From Symsagittifera roscoffensis (Eukaryota; Xenacoelomorpha; Acoela; Convolutidae), in assembly GCF_963678635.1 (NCBI RefSeq), contig NC_087063.1, positions 50,479,220-50,543,219 of the forward strand: DNA of 64,000 nt, in the 5' to 3' direction. Under the pieces are notes generated by a model, which saw only the letters and a program-made list of their open reading frames with translations, did not search any database and was not told the origin of the DNA. Positions within the stretch are counted from its first letter, which is position 1; each line of letters opens with the position of its first letter. This document shows positions 1 to 11,657 of this stretch, in pieces. The position numbers were made by a program, and so were the translations under genes.

Positions 1-354
1 GGCTAATTTGCCATTTTTGGTTGGAGGGTTTTTGAGGTCTGAATTGGGAAAATATTGTTGATTTTTGCATAATTTGATAGGAGAGGGTTGAAATATCAAA
101 GTAGTGTTTATTTTAGTTGTCAAGTTTTTGCAAGTTGCTTATTTTTGACCTAGAGGTTGTAAAATTATAATTATAGATATGCCTGGAGATTGGTATCTGT
201 CGGCTAATGAGTTTGTGTTAGAGATTAAAAGCTGACAATTTGAATAATTTCTATTGGCTGAATTTGAACTAGAATTTATCGAGTTTATCTTCAGCATGTT
301 ATTACGGAAATGTGAAAGTTTAAAGTGATTAAAAAGAATATTGACGTTAATCAA
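1..354 (-). pseudogene. Unidentified frame downstream of GYP-A pol
   Basis: A 71-codon open frame runs from a Met at 354 to a stop at 139. The same frame is open again from there to the window edge. It lies just past the integrase C-terminus of GYP-A, where gypsy elements carry either an env-like third frame or the 3' LTR. The translation is rich in Asn, Ser and Ile, and I see no signal peptide, membrane segment or known motif. It could be the start of a third frame or chance coding in AT-rich DNA. The left edge prevents a decision. Confidence 0.25.
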
Positions 355-385
355 AATTAAAGTTGTTTTTGAAATTCAATTTTCT

Positions 386-1560
386 TTAATTTTTAGATTG
401 TGGGATGAAAGTCTTGTAGTTTTTTTGTGGTTGACTTCTAAGTCGTGATGATTCTCTATGTTCGAATTTTTGTTGCTGATCCTGTGGTAAGATTTTTTTT
501 GTCATTTTTCTATTTTTTCTTTCTTTTTGAGTTCTGGCGTGTTTGATATTTGAGGGTTTGCGTTTTGCTGTTGGATTATTTTTTTGATTTTTATTGGTAT
601 TAACGTTTTGATTTTGATCCGTTTGTGGATTGTTTTGAACGATGTGTAAAACTGTGAAGGAATATAATTGAGTTAATTCGCGGAGAGCGTATTCTTTTGG
701 ATAATAAGTTAACAGGTTGTTACAGTATTGAACGATTTCTTTTTTACTGGAGTCAGTAAGTTTGTATGTTACTTCAGTAGGTTTATCAACTATTTGGTAG
801 GGTCCTTTTCGAAGTGGTTGTAATTTTTTGGAGATTCCTTTTTGTGTATTGAAATTAGGTATTAAAATAAATATTCCAATTTTTAAATCTGTGGCTGCCA
901 TGAAGCGTGAATTAATTTGGTTGTTTATATTTTGCCTTTTTAACAATTTCTTTGTTATTTTTTGGTAGAGTTGTTGTGATTTATAAGATAAGGGGAATAA
1001 TTTTACATCTGCTAAACATTCAGTATATCGTGTATCATTTCCATTTATGATACATCGAAGATATTCTTGTAGTGAACGGTTCATACCTTCGACTAATTCA
1101 TTTGTCCATGGTGCATGAGATGTACGTGGTTTATGTTTGATATTATATAGGTGGCATAGTGTGATGATTTCATTATTTATAAATTCTGTGCCGTTATCTG
1201 TGACTAGTTTTTTGGGTTGTCCGAATTTAGCTATCCAATGTTCGTAAAGTGTTGTGTATGCGTAATAAGAATTACAATGTGGTCCTGGCTTGAGTGCTAA
1301 GTAGTGCGTAAATGCATCAACAATGACCATAATATAAGAATTTCCTTCGGAGGATGGTGAAATTGGTCCTTCTGTGTCAAATGAAATTCTATGATTGAAA
1401 TTTAGACTTGGTCCTTTAAAATCTTGTTTCGGTGCTACTTGTTTTTGATTTGGAAAACGTTTATTTAATTGACATATTATGCAATCGTTGCATATTACTT
1501 TAATCCAAATTGGTGCATTTGGGAAGTGAAAACTTTGTGTAAAATTTGAATATGTCTGAT
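386..1560 (-). pseudogene. GYP-A integrase (Ty3/gypsy), C-terminal part of Pol
   Basis: Integrase joins retroelement cDNA to host DNA. A zinc-binding CxxC pair (CNDC) is read at about 1485-1500. The DDE triad is visible: Asp in SFDTEGPI (1376-1378), Asp in VTDNGTEF (about 1198) and Glu in LVEGMNRS (about 1090). The downstream part has the GPY/F-like stretch LRKGPYQI and a Lys/Asn-rich tail. The 314-codon frame from 1330 begins after the first catalytic Asp, so the Met at 1330 is not the true protein start and the domain is continued from another frame. Residues Asn-Glu replace the usual Asn-Gly before the catalytic LVEG. Family assignment is firm; activity is unlikely. Confidence 0.85.
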
Positions 1561-1731
1561 CCTGAGTGTCTTTTTGTATTTTGTGTGTATGATATGTTGA
1601 ATGCTATCAACATCATACTGAGGGGAAGACAGGGTTAGTTTAAAATCAGGTGTTTGATATTCTAAAAGATCTGTGCTTTCATTTATAGTTGTATTTTAAA
1701 GTTTCTTAAGTATCGGAGGAGTGTTTTATTT

Positions 1732-2680
1732 CTATTTTTGCGTCAGCTTTTGCTGGCTTTGTTTTATATTTGTGCCATGATTTGAGTTGTCTAATAACAG
1801 GGTCAAAATTTTGGTATTTTTGCAATAATTGTAGTGTAATTGTTTTTCTTGGTGGTAGAAAATTTTTTCGACTTCTAATTTTGATAGGGGAATTGTGTCG
1901 AGTGGGTCGTGAAGGTCAAAAAATTGATTTACTGTGTATTTTAAATCATTTGTCGGTGGTCCTGATAGATTTTTAATGTCAGTTAAATTTTTTTTTTCTA
2001 TTAATGGGAAAGTATCTTTTTTGTGTGGTAGTTGTTTGATTGTCTTTTGTTGGGTATTATATTTTATCCAATGTGAATATGGAATTGGTTTAAATAGCGA
2101 TGTACCTAATAAATCAACTTCATAGTGATTATTTTGACAATCTAAATAAAGTGGGAAAGGTTGTAAATTATTTATTTGAGATTGATCTATATCGGTTTTT
2201 ACAGCATATTTACATTCCAATCTTGGTGATGTTTCATTTTTTGCAAGATAGAATTTAATATTTTTTGGTATTTCAACTGTAGTTTTTCGTGATAGTAGTT
2301 CAGGTGGTGCATTTCTACTAAGAGTGTCAGGTAGTGCAAGATTTTTTCCTGCTGTCCAAACTATATTTAAGTTTGGGAATTTCATTTGAATTAATTGAAA
2401 TCTGTAAACTCTATGGTTTGGATTTGATTTTTGAGTTAAAAAAAATATAATTGGTTTGTGATCTTTAAAAAGAACTGTTGTGATCCAAGTATCAGAAATT
2501 CATATACTGTAAGTTTGTATACTATAGCTGTGCATTCTCGCATAAGAGTAGAGAGTCGTAGTTCGGCTCGTGTAAATAAGCGAGAGTTTGCTGATATAAG
2601 ATTCATCTTATTTGTTCCACTGTGTGATTGTAGTAATGCTGCGCCAATGCCAAAATTTGAAGCATATCACATTGCATAGA
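1732..2680 (-). pseudogene. GYP-A RNase H and connection to integrase
   Basis: The RNase H domain, which removes RNA from the RNA/DNA hybrid during reverse transcription, is recognised by KDHKPIIFF near 2435-2475 and by WTAGKNLALPDTLSRN near 2315-2370. Further upstream, GIGAALLQSH (about 2630-2660) follows where the catalytic CDAS motif should be. There the frame reads M-stop-Y-A-S, so the first catalytic Asp is lost to a small base change near 2665. The 217-codon frame 1732-2385 continues as the linker to the integrase zinc domain. This is a degenerate copy. Confidence 0.8.
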
Positions 2681-2699
2681 ACGGTTGATTTCGATCTGG

Positions 2700-3600
2700 G
2701 ATTGTATTTGATATTTTTTCTGTTAGCAGTTTTTTATTTTCTTCAAATCGGTAGTCCATTTAAAATTATTTTGCTGTCTAAGGATGTTATAGAAAGGTCT
2801 TACGTATAATTGCATTTTGTATACATATTTACTTAGGAAATTTAACATTCCAAGGATTTCTTGGATTTTCTTTTTTTTTGTGGGTGGTTGAAATTTTTGA
2901 ATTGCATCGATGCGTGATTTTAATGGAGTTATAGTGTTTTTTTTCAATAATGTGGCCAAGAAACTTTACGCGTGTTAGAAAAATATGTGATTTGTCTGGG
3001 GCTGCTTTCATGTTTTCATTTTTGAGTATTTGATGATACTGTTCTAAAATTATAAACATTTCATCTTTAGTTTGTGATTGCATGAAAACGTCGTCCACGT
3101 ATGTGATTGCATTTTTCTTGAGCATAAATGGTCTAAAAATTTTACTCATAAAAGCTGAAAAAGAATCATAAGAACAGAATAATCTGTTGAATTCGTATTG
3201 TTGATTTCCAATAACGAATTGTGCTAACCGTCCTGATTGTTCATCTAATGGCATTTGATTGTATGCACTATTCATGTCTGCGGTTGTGAAATATTTACCA
3301 ATTATTTTTGTTAGAATTACTTGAATGGGTTCAATAGGCCAATTGCATTTAGATTCGTCAATTAGTGAATTGAGATATCTAGCATCTAGAACAACTTTTA
3401 GTGATTCTCCTTTAGCTAGGATGATAACTGTCCAAACTATTTTGGTTGTTCCTCTTTGTTTACTGGAGATATACTTTCATAATGTTCTAGAATATCAAGT
3501 AGTCTGTTTACTTTCTCATGTAAGTGTATTGGTACTTTGCTTGCTCTTTGTTTTTGAAAATTGCGTCAGGTTTTAAAGGTGAATGTAGTGGTGAACTAAT
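2700..3600 (-). pseudogene. GYP-A reverse transcriptase
   Basis: The RT palm is shown by DMNSAYNQMPL (3235-3280), the catalytic ITYVDDVF box (Y-V-D-D at 3090-3101) and VKFLGHII near 2965-2995. The thumb and connection continue as IQEILGMLNFLSKYVYKMQL (about 2800-2870). At least two frame changes separate these blocks, one near 2950 and one near 3170 where the expected fingers/palm segment becomes CSYDSFSAF. The order of blocks and the FLG motif place it in Ty3/gypsy. It would copy the element RNA to cDNA inside the particle if it were intact. Confidence 0.85.
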
Positions 3601-4095
3601 TTTTCCAACATCGTATTTTGATGTTGCATAAACTGTTGGATATTTTAATAATAGTTTGGCTAATTTGTTGAATTCGTTTTGTGTTATTTGAAAAAGTTGA
3701 AAATCAAACATTGTTAGAAATTTTTGTTGTTCTTCTGTATAATGTGATATTTTAAACGTTGGTGTGAAATATAGTGTTTTTGTGAAATAATCTGTGTTTA
3801 TTTTTTCGTTGCTTATTATATTGTTTATTGATAATTCTTCATCAAGAATTGTTGATTGGCATATGTCTAGTAATTGTAATATATTATTGACTCGATATGC
3901 TACTTCGTTTGTGGGTAAAGTTGTGGTATTTGTTTCACAGTATCCTAAGAGTTCTAGAGGTAATTTTAATTGGTACGGTGAATTGTTATTTTCATGTAAT
4001 AAAATAAAATCGGAGTTTGAATGTTTCATGTATTTTATGGATGAAATTGTTATTCGAAAAATTTTATGAATAGGTTTAAATTCAAGGTCTGACAT
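3508..4095 (-). pseudogene. GYP-A Pol linker between protease and RT
   Basis: A 195-codon open frame lies between the protease and RT blocks in the correct order for a gypsy Pol. Its C-terminal part (KLLLKYPTVYATSKYDVGKI) resembles the segment that precedes the RT fingers in gypsy elements, where a stretch ending in a nonpolar run leads into the primer-grip region. The rest is an inter-domain spacer without a motif I recognise. It ends by frameshift before the RT palm. Confidence 0.6.
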
Positions 4096-4153
4096 AAAGA
4101 GATGTTGTTTGTATTGGTTTTTGTCATACTGGTGAGATTATTTGTTTGAAAAT

Positions 4154-4620
4154 TTATATACATTTCTTGATAGTGGTTTCAGGTATTTTCGTTCTTGATT
4201 CTATATTAATTTTGGAGAAAAATGGTGGTCTTTGAAAGAATGTTAAGGATGTATTTTTCACTCTTGTGTACTTGTCTTTTGTATGAAGTTTACTATTTAA
4301 GATGTTTATTCTGAGAATATATTTAGTTACAAACGGTATGCCAATGATATTGTCGTTAATATCTGTTATGTGGAATGTTTGTTTAAATGGTTTGTTTAAG
4401 ATTTTGTTTTGATCCATTGTTCTAGTGGGAACAAGGAAAAGTTGGATTTTTCCATAATTTATTAATGTTGAGCCTTGTGCTGTTGCTAATTTGATAGCTG
4501 ATTTAATAGGTATTAAGGTTGGCTGTAGTGTTTTGATTTCATTACAAGTGGGTATATTAATAATATTTGATTCAGCTCCCGAGTCGATTAAAAAATCTAT
4601 TTCAAGATCTGGTGGTTAAA
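4154..4620 (-). pseudogene. GYP-A aspartic protease
   Basis: The retropepsin active site reads FLIDSGAESNII, with the catalytic Asp at 4583-4585. The flap and C-terminal part follow in the frame 4154-4417 (FHITDINDNIIGIPFV and onward). The two halves are in different frames, so the polyprotein is interrupted. Retropepsins cut Gag-Pol into mature proteins. Its position between the gag spacer and the RT linker is canonical for Ty3/gypsy. Confidence 0.75.
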
Positions 4621-4641
4621 ATTCTTTACTTTTTGGACTTT

Positions 4642-5570
4642 TTAAGAGAAATGGAATTGTCCAAATTTTTTCTCTTGGCTGTTCTTTTTGTACATTTTGA
4701 TAAATGTGGTTTGTACTTGAGCTTTGTACTTCGTCTTTTTCGGGTTTAAATGCAGTGTTAATTTCAACTTTACTTCTTGTTCAACTGGTACATTATTACT
4801 AATAGGTCTCGTGTAGTAATTTTGACGGAGTTCCAATTGATTTTCATAAATGTGTGAAGTGAAGTGTTGTTCATATATAATAGGTTCGTAACCATTTTGA
4901 ACTGTGATCATATTAACTGAGAGGGTATTATTTGTATCATTTTCGCTGTCTGTTGATTCACAATTAATGTGATTTAATTGTAATTCAGTACTTTCTGTAT
5001 CATCGATACCAGGGGGGTCTGAAGTTGTTTCTTCAGTTGTTTGTACCTGATTAATTTGTTTTTGATGTTTCAGTGTGTTGCTTCTATATTTGTGTTGGGA
5101 ATCGGAGTAGCAATTATTGTTTCTATGAGGAGATTGAGAATAATTTCTTTGTTGATTGTTATAGTTTGGATTCCTTTTTTGTGAATTATTTTGTGATCTG
5201 TTATGGTCGTTGTTGTTATTTGTTCTTTGATAATTAGATCTGTTGCATGAATTAATTCTTGATCTATTGCTTTGGTAACGTTGATTTCGATTAATTCAAT
5301 AACTTCTATTCCTATTGTTTGAATAATTTCTGTTTCTATTGTATGATGAGTTTCGTGATCTATCGTTTGAATAGTCTCTATTCCTAGAATTTGAAGGGGA
5401 ACTGGTATCAAACGAATATTTTTTTCTGTTTGAATTTGATCGTGAATAGTTGTTTCTATACTAATTATTTTGACTATTTGATCGACTATATTTATTTTGT
5501 GAGAAATTTCGTGAACTTCTTAGTTCTGGTGACCTACCTCTATAACCAGAATTATAAGGTGATTGGTTTC
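4642..5570 (-). pseudogene. GYP-A Gag-Pol spacer, Arg/Asn/Ser/Tyr-rich
   Basis: From about 5070 to 5570 the minus strand consists of degenerate short repeats. In the gag frame they translate to alternating Arg, Asn, Ser and Tyr (units of the type RNYS and NRSN). Read one base over, the same DNA gives a long Ile/Thr-rich frame (5070-5411), which I take to be a shadow. The segment 4642-4911 continues toward the protease with acidic and polar residues. Basic low-complexity tails next to a zinc knuckle usually bind nucleic acid; that role is inferred here. Confidence 0.5.
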
Positions 5571-5731
5571 TTGAATAATTTGAATTATTTGGAAGTGGTT
5601 TACCAGAGCTGTTATTTCAATGTATATTTTTGTTTGGTAAATTTTGGTCTTTTTTCATGTATTGATAGAATGATTTATTTGGTTTTTTGTACTTTTGTGG
5701 TGTGTTCTGGTTATTTTGTTGTTCTTGTCTA

Positions 5732-7481
5732 CATTCGGCAATACTGTGTCCGCATCTTTGGCAATAACTACACCAATTTTTGAAAGATGTTTTGCCTTTG
5801 AAATTTGGTTTTTATAATTGGAAATATATGTTTAAAATTTCACTGATTTTTTCAGTTAGATCTACATCTGAACCTTGTATGTTGTTTATATGTGTAGTAT
5901 TTGTTTTGATTCTATTACTATATTGGAGTTTAAGATTTTCTGTTTCTTCGAGTTTCATTAAGATTTATGCTTGTTCTAGTTTATCAACTAGTTTTCTAAA
6001 ATCTAAATCTGGTTCTCGAATTGAGAAGGAATGTGATGCTCTCTTTTTAATAGCTATTTTCCTTAATTGAGGTGTTAGAGTCATCATTAAAATTTCTGTC
6101 ATTTTCGTGTTTTTATAATCATGAGTGTTATGTGAATATGCTTGTCGAACTAGTGTTTCGATTCTAACTGCCAATTGTTTTATTGTTTCGTTTGGTAGTC
6201 TGCGAATTTCATTACCTTAAACTCTTTGATGTTGTTTATTTCTTTCAGAATCAAACATTTTTGAAATGTCTTGTGTGAATCTTTTCCAATCTGTTTTTTT
6301 AATCTATAGGTAAAACTGAAAACCATTTTTGAGCTGCGCCATCAAGTGTTGTTTGTATTAACGCTGTGCGTCTAAGTATCCAATTTCAGTGAAGTGGTGT
6401 ATTATTTGGTTCAGGTCCTGTTGGATTTTTAGGTTTTGGCGTTGTAAGGTTTGGATGTTTTGGTGAAATACTTTGCTGTGTAGTTGTTACTATTGTTTCA
6501 ACTATTTCTTCATTTATAAAATGTGATGGTGTTTGAATATCCTGTTGTGTAAGGTTTCTAGTTCATTCAAATTTTCCTGTTGTACAAGAGTTGAATTTAA
6601 GCTAATATTTTGTCTTCTTTCGGGTTCAAATGAATTATAGTTTAAAGTTGTTGCATCTATTGTAAGTGGAAATACTTTTACATAGTCTTTATGAATAGAA
6701 ATTGTACTGATTGCTTGACTTGAGATGCCTATTGGGATGTTCAGGAATAATGGATGAGACCAATCAGGGTCCCAAATATAACCTGATTGTTCGGCAATGG
6801 CAGTGTCATCATTGGTACTTTGAGATCTAAAAATTTTTCTTGCTTGTGCAATCAAGTTAATATTATGTGTGAAATAGTCAATTACGATTAATGCTAAGAT
6901 TTTTTGTAAATCGTGTTAAACATTTTGTGAAATTTCATTGTTTGAAAAAATTTCACGAATTGTGTTTAAAAATGCTGAGAATGCGGCAATTTCATTCCTT
7001 ACAATCGTGTGTCTTGATGTTTGAACTGGGGTCGTGCTTTCGGTTTCTGTCTTTTCTAGTATAGATAAGTAACTTTATAATAGTGCAAAACATTGTTAGT
7101 AAATGTTGAATTTGCTCTCTGTGAAATTTGGTGTTGAATGTTTTTAATGTATTCTGCGATTACTTTTGAAAATTCAATGTCGACGTCTTCTGTTTGAATA
7201 ACATGTTTACCATGAAGTTTACTAGCTGCACTGTGTTCTATGGTGTAAATTCCATATTGTTGTCTTAAATTACATATTCCTTTTAAACAATGATCGACAA
7301 TTTGTCTTTTGATTTTTATTTCTGGGAATTTTGCTTTACATGGGCTAATTCCTTGTTTGAATAAATTTGCGATTAGATTATTGCCAAATTGTTTTTGTCC
7401 TCTATCTTCAGTGAGTGAACTGGTGAGAAATGGGAAAACAGGGTTTTCGTCTGGACTTTCGTCACTTGGACTTTGGCTCAT
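5732..7481 (-). pseudogene. GYP-A Gag (capsid and CCHC nucleocapsid)
   Basis: The likely start is the Met at 7481, which opens a 141-codon frame. Fragments continue at 6514-6855, around 6300-6380 (LDGAAQKWFSVLPI, a typical retrotransposon Gag motif) and at 5965-6174. The nucleocapsid knuckle CSYCQRCGHSIAEC, spacing CX2CX4HX4C, is at 5732-5773. At least four frame changes or stops separate the pieces. Gag would package element RNA into virus-like particles. The order Gag, knuckle, spacer, protease supports the assignment to Ty3/gypsy. Confidence 0.75.
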
Positions 7482-7919
7482 TTTTTCGTTTTATGACTGT
7501 TACTGCGTAATGTTCGATGTGTCTAATTGGTTGATTCCAATTGCATAAACGTAGTGGCTTATTTTTGTATATATTTTTTATTCTTTTTTTTTCTTGTTTT
7601 GATGAATGTGATGTGATTTCTGAATCCGAAAATTTTAATTGATCGTGAACTGGGTAGTTTTTTTTCATTGTTTCTTTTAGTTTGCAAAGTGCATCTAAAT
7701 TACTGACTTCTGATTCGGAGACTGCGTTTGTTCGCTTTGAAAATCTTTTCCGTGTAATTTGTCTTTGTTTGCTAATAATTTTTCTTTTTATTGTTTGTCG
7801 TTTTGTTCGAATATATCCAATTGTGCGGTGTGATTACGAGATCGTATGTTTCGTTGTTTATTTCGCAATTGTGTAGTACGATTGTTTGTTTATTTCCTAA
7901 ATTGTTCAGTGACGACATA

Positions 7920-9523
7920 ATGTTTAGGATGAAGGATGCAAGGTTGTTATTAGTAATTTTAAAATCCTAGACTATAAGTCCTTACGATTTTTTGGTTAGC
8001 CTAACTTGGGTCTTTTTATTCAGGGTTGGAAGAAAGAAAAGTATATATTGATTCCGGAGAAAGATTTTTACTTTCTCGTGGCTATTCTAAGTTAAGTTGT
8101 TAACTTACTTAATCTTACTTAGGGGTAATGATTGTTTTCATGGGTTGGAGAATAGTAAATCGATCCACAAGGTTCAGGTATAATTAGAACGCAAGTAGTT
8201 CGTTAGGTACTATTTTAAACTTACTAAGTTTTAAGGTTTAGCCTGGGTCAGTTAAGAGGGGAATCAAGTGAAGGATGAATAAGCGAAGTTCTTCACTGTT
8301 TGGCTTATTTAGAATACTTAGAGTGATTTGAAAAGCTTCTATTAGTCCTGGGTCTTTGAAAGGGTTGGGTAGTGAATCGACGTTTGAGGACGTTAGACAC
8401 TTTATTAATTGAGTGGGGGAGAACAAAATTGTTCTATTTGATCTAAGGATAAGCCTTGATGATCAGGATATAAATTTAATGGTATAAAATGCATCAAATT
8501 TAATTATTTAATGGAGATCCAAGGAAAACCTTGATGATCTAATTTAAGATTGAATAAGTTGAAATCAAACAAAGGTAAAAATTAGGATAGGCCTTTAAAA
8601 ATAATTTAAGTTTTCAATTGATAGAAAGGTTTAGTTTTGTATGATATTAGTGGTTTTATGTTGCTGTTATGTTGAGGTGATGAAGCGGGAGATCACAGGA
8701 TGATTTGTATATACTAATAATTTATGATCATGTTAACAAGTTTTTTTTTTCAATAAATATATTTTTCAGATATCTTTTTGAATCTTAGTGCAGTTTTGGA
8801 GGAAACGATTCGAGATGTTTTTATCAACCGTTATTGTACAATAGTAAGTTTGGTTTAGCGCCTGAAAATAATCATTGAAGACTTTTCTTTAAGATTTTAT
8901 GTTTGCAAATGAAAATCTAAATTCATTGCCAGTAAAATTCTAAATATAAAAGTTTGTGTTGGCTTTTGCCGTACGACCATGAAACTTAATGGTAAGTTTC
9001 TTCGTAGTCGTAGATGGTCTCTTGTCCGAGGTCTTCTTCCAATACCGGGTAGTTCTCGTATTGTACGGAATAGCGACTCTGATCTATTGAGTCGTTGAGA
9101 CATTTCAATTAAATTATTGTCATGTAACATTTCGAAAATGTTTTTGTCTATTTCTAATCTATCTTGTTAGTTCTAAGCTATTTTGTTTTTTAAGGTCTTA
9201 TTCGAGACTTATGGTCGCACCAGATGAGTTATGTTTGAGGTGTAACTCATAGAGTAATTTCGGATAGGGTACACCGTCTGCTCGTCACGCTATCTTATTT
9301 TCGGCCGGATAGATTCGTGCAACTTCTTAGTCTAATACCGATCCTAATCTTACTTTTATATCTACTAGTCTCAGGGTGTTTAACTAGTCTCTGCTAGGCT
9401 CAATAGATCTAGAGTATACTGGCTTATTGCGATTGCTAAAAGGTCTCTTGGAGAGGTAACTAATTTCTAAGTTAAATTCAAATCTCTCTGGTGCTGAAAT
9501 TACAAGTAATTTCAGCACTTACA
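7920..9523. other. GYP-A leader and probable LTR
   Basis: No gene is supported here. On the minus strand this is where the 5' leader and 5' LTR of GYP-A should lie. The minus strand starting at 9523 reads TGTAAGTGCTGAA, which has the 5'-TG expected of an LTR end, and a hairpin follows at once. I could not find the matching LTR (off the left edge), the inner LTR end or a clear primer binding site. The assignment therefore rests on position and on one terminus. Confidence 0.3.
9491..9518. repeat. 13 bp perfect inverted repeat
   Basis: The arms GTGCTGAAATTAC (9491-9503) and GTAATTTCAGCAC (9506-9518) are perfect complements separated by 2 bases. The hairpin lies 5 bases inside the proposed LTR end at 9523. 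It could be a transcription-factor or termination site, or a trace of end processing. Confidence 0.8.
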
Positions 9524-10677
9524 AAAAAAGTGGGTTGTTAGTTAGATGGATCATGATTGGTTAATATTAAATACTTTATAGTGATAAAATATCTAATTTA
9601 TAACCAATAATAAAATATAGTTTAGATCTGGTTCCAAAAGTCGTCATTCATTTGTCTGGTAGGAAAAAATATTACTCAGTCAGAAAGCTTACAGAGGGAA
9701 GTAACTTTTTTTGAAAACACATAAGTGTCCATGATTTGTGCAAATGGGCTCGTGAAACGGGTTTTTAATGAGAAAAACCTTTCTAGCGCATAGTTCTTTC
9801 CACATTTTCAATACAGCCGGAAAAAATTTTTGAAATACTTTTGAAAAACCCAAAGTAAATTGAAAATTTCATGACTTTTCTCATCAAATTTCTTACGACC
9901 AGTACTCGGTTTTTTTGTGACCAGCAATACAAAACAAAATTTGAAAGATTCGTTTTACTAGATATCTTATATCCTACTGACAACTGAAATTGTAACTCAG
10001 ATTTTCATAGACCACACGATCTATTAGGACAGTTTATTAAGGCTAGTATTTTATATCTTTTAAATGCTACCTGTATAGCAACCCTGAGAAATCTAGTTTT
10101 GCACAACTTTGTAATCGTGCACAAAAATGAAGGAAAACCGGAAAATGGAAAAAATTATTATCGTTTACTCTTAAGTAGCTTAACTTCAAGTCAGAGATTC
10201 AGGGTTTTCTGAGAGGCGGGATTTCAAAAAAAAATTCAAAAAATGTCCACTTTTCTTAGCTCTACCAAATTGATTTTCTGAGCGCTCCCAGAATATTGCA
10301 AAGATCTTATTTTAAACAAATTTTTATCGCCGCGTGCAAATTTTCCTTAAAAAGGCATCCTTTTAGGCATTTTTTGAAAAGTTTTGTGTACATAAGAATA
10401 TGTTGAAGTATATTGTACTAATACTCAAAATTAGTATGTATTGGTGCCGTAAAGCCAATATAAAAAGTTTTTAGGGTTGTCATTTACAAATATATTTCGT
10501 AAAAAAGTCTTTTTTTCTGCTATTTGCGATCTTAAAACTGAACAAAAAAAAGACAATGACAGAACTGGAAACCATAGATATAAATAATGGCTTTCGAATG
10601 ACTTACAAGATGATAAGAAGACCAATAATTTGATGTTAAATGCCCTTCTTGAAACGACTGAAAACAATATAGATGGT
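9524..10677. other. No gene seen
   Basis: AT-rich DNA between GYP-A and the Polinton. Frames are short and without recognisable motifs, and poly-A/T runs are frequent. I see nothing specific. It is either old host sequence or an eroded element. Confidence 0.5.
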
Positions 10678-11155
10678 AGTATAGATGTACGACACTGGGA
10701 TCGGGGGGGGGGGCGTTGATCCCTAAATGGATCATCGGGTATAGATTATTCCTAATGATCCATATATAAAAATTTATACGTAATGATCCCTGTGTAAAAT
10801 AGTTATACCTAAAGATCCTTATGTATAAATTTTATAGCTAATGATCTCTATGTAAAATTTTTGATCCCTAATGATACCAATGTATAATTTTTATACTTAA
10901 TGATCTTTATGTGAAAATTGTGTTGGTTAAAACAAAATCGTTCTGGGGACATATTATTTTTTTTCGCCACCTATAGCTCGGCAAGCTATAATCTATTCCA
11001 ATTGAACTAAAATTGTTCAATGCGTTTTGCTGTTGAAGGTCTTTGCGAATTGGTTCTTTCAATGTTTCTACAAACTCTATGGTCTTGGTGAAAGTGGATA
11101 TGAAATGAAATGATTGTTTTATACACACAATCTTCTAATAAGTGTCGCTTAAAGC
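10678..11155 (+). repeat. Polinton left terminal inverted repeat
   Basis: The reverse complement of this segment matches 54605-55052 along its length. The outer ends share TACGACACTGGGAT, and the inner ends share the block around CACCTATAGCTCGGCAAGC and the run up to GTGTCG-TTAAAG. The outer boundary is set at AGTATA; Polintons start with AG. The six bases outside it (GATGGT) do not match those outside the right end (ACTATA), so the target duplication is lost or the boundary is off by a few bases. The outer half is made of short GATC-ATTAGG iterations. Confidence 0.85.
10730..10910. repeat. GATC-ATTAGG iterons in left TIR
   Basis: About six degenerate units of roughly 29-32 bp, each with a core like TAATGATCC followed by a TATA-rich half. 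They are the reverse complement of the better-kept array at 54815-55020. Confidence 0.75.
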
Positions 11156-11404
11156 TAATGAAAATGCATGTGAGCTAGAAAACGTTTCAAAATAGAATCA
11201 TTATTGTAAAGGAAATCAGAAGCTTAATTTCATTGACAAGTTGATTGAAATGTAAACGAAAACAGTCATGTAGAGTTAATTAATAGCTTAAGGAAAAAGC
11301 ATATGGGTAGGAAATGTTCGAGTATTGTGTATGTTTGATTTATTTTTATGTAGAAATATTATCAAAACTTGTACCTAACTTGTTAATATAAAATTTAAGA
11401 TAGA
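11156..11404. other. Polinton sub-terminal DNA, no gene seen
   Basis: AT-rich sequence between the left TIR and the tRNA-like segment. No open frame or motif is supported. Confidence 0.5.
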
Positions 11405-11530
11405 GTGGGGTCCGAGTAGTGGAAAACACACGGCGCTCGAATCTCAGACGAAAGGCGGCGTTTCAAAACCCGTCCGGAACTTGTACTGAAAGGAGGCCTC
11501 AGTTGATGGTGTGGTGATATCCCACCATAA
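11405..11530 (+). repeat. tRNA-derived SINE-like segment
   Basis: The segment GTCCGAGTAGTGG (11410-11422) resembles the A box of class II (Leu/Ser) tRNAs. CGGCGCTCGAATCTC follows at the anticodon-arm position. GGCGTTTCAAAACCCGTCC (11456-11474) resembles a B box and T arm with a few changes. The spacing of A and B boxes fits an RNA polymerase III internal promoter. No acceptor stem closes and the sequence runs on into unrelated DNA, so it is not a functional tRNA. A SINE head is the best reading. It sits inside the Polinton. Confidence 0.45.
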
Positions 11531-11657
11531 ATCGATTTTGTGTTTTTTTGTAGTAACCTAACTTCTCAGATTATTGCTATTCATTTAACAACTGAGTAAA
11601 AATATGTTAAAAATGAAATTGAAAAGTGTACAACTAAGCCATAATAAACAGTTAGTT

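Noticed and set aside
5070-5411. 113-codon Ile/Thr-rich minus frame
   Set aside because: It is the neighbouring register of the repeat-built spacer. The register continuing from the zinc knuckle gives the Arg/Asn/Ser sequence.
11405-11480. Functional tRNA gene
   Set aside because: A- and B-box-like parts are present, but no acceptor stem pairs and the T arm has mismatches.
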